The notes under the pieces are model-generated. The model was not told the DNA's origin. It did not search any database and saw only the letters and a list, made by a program, of their open reading frames with translations. Shown in pieces: positions 1 through 7,400 of a stretch of 8,722 bases of DNA. The stretch is taken from assembly GCA_003446315.1 (NCBI GenBank), contig DMBA01000262.1, forward strand, positions 1 through 8,722, written 5' to 3'. How positions within the stretch are numbered: position 1 is the first letter of the stretch; each line of letters starts with the position of its first letter. A program made the position numbers and the translations under genes. This DNA comes from Ruminococcus sp. (GTDB lineage: Bacteria; Bacillota; Clostridia; Oscillospirales; Ruminococcaceae).

Positions 1-460
1 CGACCATATCGGAATAAGCGGCATGAAACGCACGGTTTGCAGTCATACCAACGGTATAGGAATTCGAGAGAGACTCCAGCAAATCGCGGAACTGCACGCG
101 CAGCTCATTACTGCGTTTTCGCAGGAGACTGTTGCGATAAATATCAATTGCTTTATATGCAAGCAACAGTCCAATGATAATACCGAGTACCTTACTGTCA
201 AAATACACATAACTCGCGCCGAAGCCGATTCCAAATCCAGCCACGACCGCCAGCAGCTTCTGCTTGAAGTCCATGACATAGACGGTATAATCCATACCGA
301 CACCGGTAATACCTTTATTCAGTACGACCTTCTTTTTGGATTTCTTTTCCTTCTTCTGTTTTTTTGGTTTTTGCGCAGCGGCAGCGGCGGCAGCAGCGGC
401 TTGACTGTCAAGCGGTGCAGCCTCAGGCTGTTCTGCTTTCTTTTTCAAACTCAAATTCAA
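1..460 (-). CDS. tadB: TadB-like pilus assembly platform protein, N-terminal part (cut by window edge)
   Basis: This is the first 153 residues of an integral membrane protein of the TadB/GspF type, which forms the inner-membrane platform on which the TadA ATPase acts in Flp-type pilus assembly. The reading frame is open to the left edge. After a short start comes a run of nine alanines (about 21-29), then a strongly basic stretch (31-44, mostly Lys), then two hydrophobic segments at about 68-87 and 91-107. Next is a cytoplasmic stretch, FRDLLESLSNSYTVGMTANRAF, which matches the family pattern of a conserved L-x-x-LS-x-S-x-x-x-G-x-x-x-x-x-AF region. The start is a TTG at 460, chosen because GAGGG lies 7 bases upstream and an in-frame stop (that of tadA) lies 18 bases upstream; TTG codons at 454 or 448 are alternatives. 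It sits 18 bases after tadA, so it is in the same operon. Family recognition is by pattern and context; the C-terminal half cannot be seen. Confidence 0.85.
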   Translation of the reverse strand, partial: MNLSLKKKAEQPEAAPLDSQAAAAAAAAAQKPKKQKKEKKSKKKVVLNKGITGVGMDYTVYVMDFKQKLLAVVAGFGIGFGASYVYFDSKVLGIIIGLLLAYKAIDIYRNSLLRKRSNELRVQFRDLLESLSNSYTVGMTANRAFHAAYSDMV

Positions 461-478
461 TCCTGATCCCTCACAAAC

Positions 479-1864
479 TTACAAATCATCAAGAATACCG
501 GCTTGCCGCAGCTTTCCGATATTTTTCATTTTATGTTCTGTCCGGACAAGTCCGCCGGACACATGTTCCAGCGTGGATTTTTCGTCTTCCTGAAAAACAT
601 ACAGCGGATTCAGAATGATCTCGCCGTTTTCATAGCCGAGCACTTCGGTGATCTCAACGACTTTACGGCTATGGTCACGCATACGGGAGAGGTGCACAAT
701 GATGTCGAGTGCAGAACCGATCTGACGGCGGACAGCATCCAGCGGCAGACCGGAAGCGCCCTGCAAGACCATTGTTTCAAGACGGGTCAGCATATCCTTA
801 GCAGAGTTTGCGTGACCGGTTGAAAGCGAGCCATCGTGGCCGGTATTCATAGCCTGGAGCATATCGAGTGCTTCCTCGCCGCGGACTTCGCCGACGACGA
901 TTCGTTCCGGACGCATACGAAGGGAGCTTTTAATCAGATCCTTGATCGTGATTGCGCCCTTGCCTTCCGCATTCGCCTGTTTGGTTTCGAGACTGACGAG
1001 GTTATCCACGCCGGTGATTTGCAGCTCAGCGGAGTCCTCGATGGTAATAACACGTTCATCAGAGGGGATATAGTTGGAAAGCGCATTCAAAAACGTTGTT
1101 TTACCGCTTCCGGTACCGCCGCTGATAAAGATGTTATATTTCGAGCGAACGAGCAGCCGCAGTTTTGCAGCGATCTCATTGGTGATCGAGCCATAAGCGA
1201 TCAGTCGTTCGATGCTCATTGGTTTTTTGGAGAATTTACGGATCGTAACGGTATCGCCGCCCATAGCGATCGGATGCAGCACGATGTTTACACGGGAACC
1301 GTCTTTCAGACGCGCATCCACGATCGGGCTTGCTTCGTTGACCTCTCTGCCGCAGATATCGACGATTCTGTGAATGATCTTGCGGAGCTGGACTTTACCG
1401 CGTTCTTTTCGTTCTTCTTCGGGGCAATCGCTGTCATCGCAGATGCGCTGCTCCAACTGCACGACTCTGCCGGCTTTTTCCACGAAGATATGATCCGGGC
1501 CGTTGACCATCAGCTCTGTGATGGCTTCGTCCATCAAAAGCGTATCGAGCAAGCCAAGACCGCGGTACATACCGTAGACCTGTTCAATGACCATCGCCTT
1601 ATCTTCGGGTGTAATGAACACCAGCGAACCGTCCGGCGCATGGTAGTCGCCGTTTTCATCAATCATGCCGGCGAGCAATTCCGTGATATAAGCGCGGTAT
1701 TCCTCATCCGAAGCATCTCTGAATCGTTTTACGCCCTCTGCCTTACTTTTGGCAAGAGCGATACTTTGCATATCATTTTCCTGCGCATTTGCTTCTGTTT
1801 CGCCCTGGTCAATGAGCGTACAGATTTCTTTTACCATCTGCGCGATTACTTCTGCTTTTTTCAT
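479..1864 (-). CDS. tadA: TadA/CpaF family type II/IV secretion ATPase of the tad pilus system
   Basis: The 461-residue product is the hexameric cytoplasmic ATPase that powers Flp-type pilus assembly. Visible motifs are the Walker [10 protein letters not shown] at 249-257 (Lys255), the Walker B region VVGEVRGEE with Glu326, and the His box [13 protein letters not shown] shortly after. Upstream are the CpaF-specific stretches [21 protein letters not shown] and the Asp-box region ending in [11 protein letters not shown]. All catalytic elements appear intact and the length is normal for CpaF. The N-terminal 60 or so residues are acidic and variable. The ATG at 1864 is chosen because an in-frame TGA lies close upstream; GGTGAG is about 11 bases before it, slightly far for a Shine-Dalgarno site. 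The gene lies 22 bases after tadZ and 18 before tadB, as expected for a tad operon. Confidence 0.96.
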   Translation of the reverse strand: MKKAEVIAQMVKEICTLIDQGETEANAQENDMQSIALAKSKAEGVKRFRDASDEEYRAYITELLAGMIDENGDYHAPDGSLVFITPEDKAMVIEQVYGMYRGLGLLDTLLMDEAITELMVNGPDHIFVEKAGRVVQLEQRICDDSDCPEEERKERGKVQLRKIIHRIVDICGREVNEASPIVDARLKDGSRVNIVLHPIAMGGDTVTIRKFSKKPMSIERLIAYGSITNEIAAKLRLLVRSKYNIFISGGTGSGKTTFLNALSNYIPSDERVITIEDSAELQITGVDNLVSLETKQANAEGKGAITIKDLIKSSLRMRPERIVVGEVRGEEALDMLQAMNTGHDGSLSTGHANSAKDMLTRLETMVLQGASGLPLDAVRRQIGSALDIIVHLSRMRDHSRKVVEITEVLGYENGEIILNPLYVFQEDEKSTLEHVSGGLVRTEHKMKNIGKLRQAGILDDL

Positions 1865-1886
1865 AGAGCAGTCAACTCACCCATTC

Positions 1887-2993
1887 TTATTTCAAATTTG
1901 CGAAGGTTTCCGGCTTTTTCATGATCTCCTCGATCACCTTAGCGGAAGTAATTCTGGACTGATCGTCCGTGCGATAGCGGGCGAATCTGCCGATGATCTC
2001 CATATCTTTTGCGACAGAAGCCTCATCGTTCAAGCCGTAGTACTGATTGAGAACGAGGTAACTCGGCGGAACGGTATTATCGTCATCGCGGCTGAGAATA
2101 TCGAGATAGCGCTGGATCTTCTTGAGCTTTTCATTTGAGACATCCGAGCCGGACGAAACAAACACGAGCTTATCCGAGCGATAAATGAGTTTCTGGAGCT
2201 GCTGACCGACAATAAAATCGGCATCGACCACGATATAGCGGAACTGGAACTGTTCCCGCAGTGTTTGCAGGATCGTTTCGATCATCTGCGGCGACACAAA
2301 AGCGCTGTCCATAATATTATTGTAGCCCTTGATAAAGGAGAGCTTGCCGTTGCTGATCTTCTGATCCTTTATGATCGTCTGCTCAATATCGAGCACCAGC
2401 CCTTTGATCTGATACTTGGTCTTCAACGTGGAGACAATATCGCTGAGGGTTCTCTTGCCCTCACCGGCAAAGAACGCCGCATCGGAAGGGCGCTGTTCCA
2501 GATTCAGATACAGAACAGATTCCTCTGCTGCCAGCGATGCCGCACATGCAGCAGCGACTGTAGAGCTGCCCGCGCCGCCGTGCGCCGGAAGGAAGGTAAT
2601 GATGGTCGTTGCATTCTGCGGTGCGTTCTCATCGACCTTTTTCTCGTCCTTCACGGAACGCTTTTTCTTCTTCTCATAAACAGCGCAGATCTTTGTATAA
2701 AGCTCTGTCACGCTGCTGTACTTAAAAATCGTTTCCTGACCTTTTATGACTTCATTTGTTTCAGAGATATAGACGAACGCGGTCTGTTCCACAGGGACCC
2801 CGATGGATTCCGGTTCTGTCTGATCGAAAGCGGAGTCAAAGATCACCACATCGAACGGTTCTTCCTCAAGCTGATGTTCCACCGCTTCCAGATTATCGCA
2901 AACAACAATTTGCAGCGCCGCATATTTCTTTCCGATATAATGCTTAAAGCGCTGTGAATAATCGGTATTCTGATCCAACAATAATATTCTCAT
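1887..2993 (-). CDS. tadZ: TadZ/CpaE-like localisation ATPase with degenerate P-loop, first gene of the tad operon
   Basis: The 368-residue product looks like a TadZ/CpaE protein, a MinD/ParA relative that places the pilus machine in the cell. Residues 1 to about 105 form a receiver-like alpha/beta domain (MRILLLDQ..., then DVVIFDSAFDQ) without a clear phosphorylation site. A Lys-rich linker follows at about 108-125 and then the ParA-like domain. The P-loop reads HGGAGSST at 138-145: compared with the deviant Walker A pattern KGGxGK[ST]T, the signature lysine is His138 and the P-loop lysine is Ser143. A Walker B-like strand, YIVVDAD, ends around Asp257-Asp259. The ATG at 2993 is preferred over the in-frame GTG at 3011 because AGGGTGAT, a close match to the anti-Shine-Dalgarno complement, lies 3 bases upstream of the ATG. 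It leads the operon, 22 bases ahead of tadA. CpaE and TadZ cannot be separated from sequence alone. Confidence 0.88.
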   Translation of the reverse strand: MRILLLDQNTDYSQRFKHYIGKKYAALQIVVCDNLEAVEHQLEEEPFDVVIFDSAFDQTEPESIGVPVEQTAFVYISETNEVIKGQETIFKYSSVTELYTKICAVYEKKKKRSVKDEKKVDENAPQNATTIITFLPAHGGAGSSTVAAACAASLAAEESVLYLNLEQRPSDAAFFAGEGKRTLSDIVSTLKTKYQIKGLVLDIEQTIIKDQKISNGKLSFIKGYNNIMDSAFVSPQMIETILQTLREQFQFRYIVVDADFIVGQQLQKLIYRSDKLVFVSSGSDVSNEKLKKIQRYLDILSRDDDNTVPPSYLVLNQYYGLNDEASVAKDMEIIGRFARYRTDDQSRITSAKVIEEIMKKPETFANLK

Positions 2994-2996
2994 AGT

Positions 2997-3004
2997 ATCA
3001 CCCT
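2997..3004 (-). promoter_or_regulatory. Ribosome binding site deciding the tadZ start
   Basis: On the minus strand this reads AGGGTGAT, three bases before the ATG at 2993. It lies inside the longer frame that would begin at the GTG at 3011, so it favours the shorter protein. Confidence 0.75.
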
Positions 3005-3087
3005 GCCGCACAAATAATTATCAATTGACACATATTTGCAATGTTCGCAATGATCCTGTCTTCACAGCGAAACACACTATTTTCTTT

Positions 3088-3116
3088 ATTTTATCACATT
3101 AACAACAAAATGTCAA
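3088..3116 (-). promoter_or_regulatory. Sigma-A promoter of the tad operon
   Basis: Read on the minus strand, TTGACA (3116-3111) is followed by exactly 17 bases and then TAAAAT (3093-3088). Six of six bases match the -35 consensus and five of six the -10. Transcription would start near 3081, giving a leader of about 88 nt before tadZ. Confidence 0.85.
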
Positions 3117-3171
3117 GAATCACGGCAGGATTTCCCTTGAATCAGCAATTTCTGCAAAACGAAAATCTTGT

Positions 3172-3189
3172 CAATTTTAGGCAAATTTT
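3172..3189 (-). repeat. TTGCCTAAAA motif, copy 1 (faces the tad operon)
   Basis: On the minus strand this reads AAAATTTGCCTAAAATTG. It matches the copy at 3429-3446 in 16 of 18 positions. It is centred about 100 bases upstream of the inferred tad transcription start, a plausible position for an activator or for a distal regulator site. Confidence 0.55.
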
Positions 3190-3328
3190 CATGCATTTGT
3201 CACAATGTCAAATATTGGCACCGATGCAGCCTGAAATTTGTTGTTTATTTTTCAAAATCGAAATAATATTGCACGAATAAGCAATAATATTATTTTATAT
3301 TCAACGAAAAGGCACTTTTCCCCGATCA

Positions 3329-3359
3329 TTCCCGTCACAAAAATCGCAATAAACGGGAA
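3329..3359. repeat. Short inverted repeat in the intergenic region
   Basis: TTCCCGT at 3329-3335 pairs with ACGGGAA at 3353-3359 across a 17-base spacer. A smaller dyad, GAAAAG-GCA-CTTTTC, lies just before it at 3306-3320. No clear U-tract follows, so neither is called a terminator; function unknown. Confidence 0.35.
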
Positions 3360-3409
3360 ATTCGTTCTATTTTGCTTTCAAAAATCATATCATCTGCTTT
3401 TCAAATCCA

Positions 3410-3419
3410 TTGCCTAAAA
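3410..3419 (+). repeat. TTGCCTAAAA motif, copy 2
   Basis: This is an exact copy of the 10-mer in the plus orientation, starting 24 bases before the third copy, so the two lie on similar faces of the helix. It is about 81 bases upstream of the inferred start of the rightward operon. Confidence 0.5.
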
Positions 3420-3428
3420 AACAGGCGC

Positions 3429-3446
3429 AAAAATTGCCTAAAATCG
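3429..3446 (+). repeat. TTGCCTAAAA motif, copy 3 (adjacent to the rightward promoter)
   Basis: This reads AAAAATTGCCTAAAATCG; the exact 10-mer core is 3434-3443. It ends 12 bases before the -35 box at 3459, with its centre near -57 relative to the inferred start. That is a typical place for an activator site or an AT-rich upstream element. Confidence 0.55.
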
Positions 3447-3458
3447 TTGTTTTTTCAA

Positions 3459-3488
3459 TTGACATTCCATGTCTGCATATGCTATAAT
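3459..3488 (+). promoter_or_regulatory. Strong extended -10 promoter of the lipoprotein-dockerin operon
   Basis: TTGACA at 3459-3464 and TATAAT at 3483-3488 are both perfect, separated by 18 bases, with the extended -10 TGC directly before TATAAT. The inferred start near 3495 leaves an untranslated leader of about 165 nt. Confidence 0.87.
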
Positions 3489-3599
3489 ATATACGCTCAG
3501 TAGTTTTTATACGACAAATTACACATTTTATGAAGACGATATTCGAAATAATTCTAATCCCGATCCGCATACCGGCAAACCGCATCCGAATACCGCGTT

Positions 3600-3627
3600 T
3601 TGTATTCTTATATAAATAGTATATAAT
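3600..3627 (+). promoter_or_regulatory. Possible second, weaker promoter close to the lipoprotein gene
   Basis: TATAAT at 3622-3627 has TTGTAT 16 bases upstream. It overlaps a perfect AT-only inverted repeat, TTATATA and TATATAA (3608-3614 and 3620-3626), so it may instead be an operator or chance in AT-rich sequence. Confidence 0.3.
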
Positions 3628-3658
3628 TCTGAAACCGCAGAAAAAGGAGATGGTTCCG

Positions 3659-4438
3659 ATGAAGCCTGCATTTGCAGCATCCCTGCTTTTCTTTCTGTCA
3701 ACACTGCTGACCGGCTGCGGCGCAGATGCATCGGCGCACAAAGCAAAATATCCGCCGGAAACCGTTGCAGATCTGGCATACAGCGAAGACAATCGCACAA
3801 GCAGCCGGATCTATCTCAAAGAAAACGGGATCGAAACGGCATTTCTGGTCTTGGACGCAGATTACGGCGGCAGTTGTCTGCTGCTGCGGGAAGCGCTGAC
3901 CGATGATCCGCAGCCATATAACACCCCGCAGGATTGCAGTTCCTATTACAGCGGCAGCACGATCGACCGTTACCTGAACGAAACGTATTTTCCGCTGCTT
4001 TCGGAAACCGTGCAGGCGCAGATTCCGGAAACAGCGATCCCCATTACGACCAAAAACGCGATCAATACGCATGCAAACGAAACGGAGAACATTCTGCGAA
4101 AGGTGTTTCTGCTTTCTGCATATGAGGTCGATACTCCGGCAGGCGCGTCCTTCATCCGGGAAGGCGAGCCGCTGCAATATTTCAGAACAAACAGCCGCAT
4201 TGCATCCCGCAGCGACGGTTCCGCAGGTTCATGGATGCTGCGCACGGCAGCATTGCAGGAGCGAAACAATGTCTTTGGTGTATCTGAAGCCGGCATCGCC
4301 GGGATCGGCGGCATCAACGGTTCTTCCGGGCCTTATCAGAACGGTGTCCGGCCGGCATTTTGCCTGCCGCGGGATCTGCCGGTTTCCCCGTGCACAATTT
4401 CAGGAAAACAGGAATTCTGCTTATCACAGGATTCCTGA
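3659..4438 (+). CDS. DUF6273-type secreted lipoprotein
   Basis: The 259-residue product begins with a lipoprotein signal: hydrophobic residues 4-17, then the lipobox L-T-G-C with Cys20, so the mature protein should be anchored by lipid to the outer face of the membrane. The rest matches the DUF6273 pattern from memory: YYSGSTIDRYLNETYF near 96, KVFLLSAYEV near 150, SWMLRTA near 191 and the closing GVRPAFCL near 229. In that family these elements form a small beta-rich extracellular domain of unknown biochemical role. I chose the ATG at 3659 because AAGGAG at 3644-3649 is 9 bases away; the in-frame ATG at 3650 directly abuts that site and is too close. It is the first gene of an operon with the dockerin protein 21 bases downstream, so a surface or envelope role linked to that protein is an inference. 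No enzymatic motif was seen. Confidence 0.85.
   Translation: MKPAFAASLLFFLSTLLTGCGADASAHKAKYPPETVADLAYSEDNRTSSRIYLKENGIETAFLVLDADYGGSCLLLREALTDDPQPYNTPQDCSSYYSGSTIDRYLNETYFPLLSETVQAQIPETAIPITTKNAINTHANETENILRKVFLLSAYEVDTPAGASFIREGEPLQYFRTNSRIASRSDGSAGSWMLRTAALQERNNVFGVSEAGIAGIGGINGSSGPYQNGVRPAFCLPRDLPVSPCTISGKQEFCLSQDS
4409..4437 (+). other. Intercistronic RNA hairpin overlapping the lipoprotein stop codon
   Basis: CAGGAATTCTG (4409-4419) pairs with CAGGATTCCTG (4427-4437) over 11 bp, with one G-U pair and a 7-base loop. The stop codon TGA is 4436-4438 and the ribosome binding site of the next gene is at 4448-4453. No U-tract follows, so it is not a classical terminator; mRNA protection or control of relative expression is possible. 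Confidence 0.5.
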
Positions 4439-4459
4439 ATATAAAATAGGAGGCGTTTT

Positions 4460-7400
4460 ATGAAAAAACTTCTATCCATGCTATTGGCAGCGATCATCAT
4501 GATGACCTGTCTGCCGCTGACCGCGTTCGCCGACGATACGGTGATGGGCGACAACACAAAGCGATATACCGTTTTGCTGTTGAATGTTGCCGACAAGGTG
4601 AATTTCCTGAACGAAAATGAGGAGATCATCTACACAGCCGACTCTGCAATTGAGTATGTCAAGCAATCCGCGATCAAATTCCTGACCGATCTGGTCAGTG
4701 CAGCCGGTGAAAACCATGTTGCAGTCATCGCATACGCAGAAGAAGCAAGAATTGTTTCCAATTTCACCACAAGCATCTCAAGCGTCCGGTCGAAAGTCAA
4801 CGAACTCGCACCGGAGCACTGGCTCAGCAATGTTGATGCCGCGCTGCGCAAAGCCGACTCGCTGCTGGACGATGTCACAGAGGAAGATGCAGTCAAAAAC
4901 ATCATTCTTGTCACGACCGGCATGGTCAACGCCGGCGGCTACAACTATGAAGGTCAGTATAACGAAAACACGACCGGAAGCGGCTGGGAGCGTATGGATA
5001 CAGGTGTCCGCCTTTATGCCTACGCCAATTCCGCACTGGCAACTGCCGAGCCGATCAAGGGAAAATCGACCATTTATGTCCTTGGTCTGTTCCAGACAGT
5101 CGCCTATATTCCGGAAGAAGGCGAACCCGCAGCAGCGCTGTTCCGGCGAACTGCAAGAGATCTTGCATCCTTCCCCAATACTTTCTATAACGTCACCGAT
5201 CCGAGCAAGCTGGATTTTGCATTCGGCTCCATCACGGACACGCTCCTTTCGGCAGAAGGCAGCTTCCGTTACGCCGGGCAGATCAACAGCGATTACGACA
5301 CCGAAGCAACTTATTTCTACAGCGATACTTATTTTCTGAAAAGCGCCAAGCAGTATAATCCTTCTCTTGCGACCATGTCGCTGTGTCTGGAATTATCCAG
5401 CTGGTCAAGCCACGATAAGAAAAACTGGTATAACCCCCGCATCACACAGAGCCAGAGCGGCTTCTGGGATGACCGTTTGTGCAATGCAAAAACGCTGCTG
5501 CTGGGCGGCAATCCGGCTTATCCGGATAACGATTATGACGGCTTGGGCTTCACAGATTTCCAAGCAAACAGCTGCTGGGAACAAGCCCCGACGCTTTCAT
5601 CCATCGGCGTATGTGCAGCCCGCAAGCAGCTTCTGGATTCCGAAGGCAGACAGTACACCCTGATCGCACTTGCCATTCGCGGCGGCGGTTACGGTGCAGA
5701 ATGGGGCGGCAATTTCAGCCTTGGCGAAACCGGCCAGCACGAAGGTTTTTCGACGGCAAAGCAGCAGGTCGTTGACTTCCTGGATGACTACATCCGCACC
5801 CTGCGTTCCAATGAATCCAAGAAGCTGAAGATCTGGGTGACCGGATACAGCCGTGCAGGCGGCACCGCAAATCTGGTTGCAGCGGCACTGGATTTCGGAC
5901 ACTATTTCCCGAACGGCACCACAACCAATCTGGATGACATTTACTGCTACACCTTTGAAGCACCGCAGGGCGGTGTCGCAAGCTCCATGACCCGTCAGTA
6001 TCCGAACATTCACAATATTCTCAATCTGAGCGACCTTGTCCCGCTGGTTGCACCGAGCAACTGGGATTTCGCAAGATACAACCATGACAAAGACATCAAA
6101 TTCCCGACCGCTTACACCAGCAGCAACTACGCAACAGAAAAAGGATACATGAAAGCCGAACTTGCCGAAATGGGCTTTGGCAGCTTTGATTATGACATTC
6201 AGGAAATCCTCAATATTGAGCATTATAATCTGAATCTGAGCAACCTCAGAAGCCCGCGGCACTGGGACGAGATCTACTACAAAACGAATGTTGATGTTGA
6301 TTCCCATACCGCACTGGTCAACGGCATCAATCTGGTTGCGGGCACGGTCATTCCGAGCCGGAAGTATTTCGCAGACAATCTTCAGGCAGATGTAGAGCGT
6401 CTGGTCATGAACTTCATGAACAGCTACAAAGCAGAAACGAACAATTATGACGTAGAAGCAGATGATTATGCAATCGAGAACTTCAAAAAGAAACTCCCCG
6501 AGCTTCTGAAAAAAGAGGTTCTGCTGGATGTCATCAAGCCGCTGTTCAGTCCCAACCCGTTCAAATCATGGGATGACCGCACCTCTGAGGTCAAAACAAG
6601 ACTCAAAGGACATGTGCGCGAAGTATTCGGCGATGAATTCGTGGGCAAAAACGACACCCTGATGGATTCGCTGATCGACATTATCGTCAGTTCCGCAAGC
6701 ACCCTTCTGCAACAGATCGGTGACAGTGATCTTTCTTCCATCAACACCGGTCTGGATATGTATCAGTTCCTTGGTGCACATTCGGGCATGCAGGCGCATT
6801 TCCCGGAAGTGACCCTTGCATGGGTTCGCTCCCTTGACCACAATTACAACCCGAACGTACCGGACACCAATCCTTCTGCAAACACCAGAATCGTCCGGAT
6901 CAATTGCCCGGTCGATGTGGAAGTGTTGAATGCAGACGGTGAACGGATCGCTGCTATGCACGACAATACACCCGATCAGTCACTGGACGGCATCGTATAT
7001 TATTACACCGAATCCGGTGAAAAGCTGTTCTATCTCCCCGGCGACGGCGATTATACGATCAATATTACCGCAACGGACGACGGCACATTGAATTATTCCG
7101 TCAGCGAGTTCAATTATAACGTGCTGTGCAATACCCGCATTGAAAATTACTATGATATTCCGATCCGGAAGGGCGATTATCTCCAGGCAGATGTACCGGC
7201 ACTTGATGAACCCGATACCACAGATGTACTTGGTTCCGATGCAGATTATCTGCTGGAAAAGAACGGCGCGGTTCTGGAAGCAGATGAAACCATTGCGGGC
7301 GCAGAGACCGCAGGCGAAACATACAATGTCACAGTGGAAACCGAAGGAAACGGCGGCGCTGCATATTGCACCGGCAGCAGCTATACAAAGGGCAGCTTTG

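Larger units (their letters stand above)
2994..3658. other. Divergent intergenic region between the tad operon and the lipoprotein-dockerin operon
   Basis: This is 665 bases of AT-rich DNA without a credible protein gene; open frames here lack ribosome binding sites and have low-complexity translations. It holds the leftward tad promoter with an inferred leader of about 88 bases, the rightward operon promoter with an inferred leader of about 165 bases, three copies of TTGCCTAAAA, and a 7-bp inverted repeat at 3329-3359. Apart from these motifs I see nothing in 3190-3328 or 3360-3408. No known riboswitch was recognised in either leader. Confidence 0.7.

Noticed and set aside
836..1924. Long plus-strand frame opposite tadA
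   Set aside because: It is the antisense of a clearly conserved ATPase gene, with low-likelihood composition and no family motif.
3025..3050. Plus-strand promoter at TTGACA 3025-3030
   Set aside because: No -10-like hexamer at 16-18 bases; it lies in the tad leader and would read away from any gene with that spacing.
3385..3800. Minus-strand frames over the lipoprotein start and its promoter
   Set aside because: They cover the strong plus-strand promoter, leader and lipobox region and show no domain of their own.
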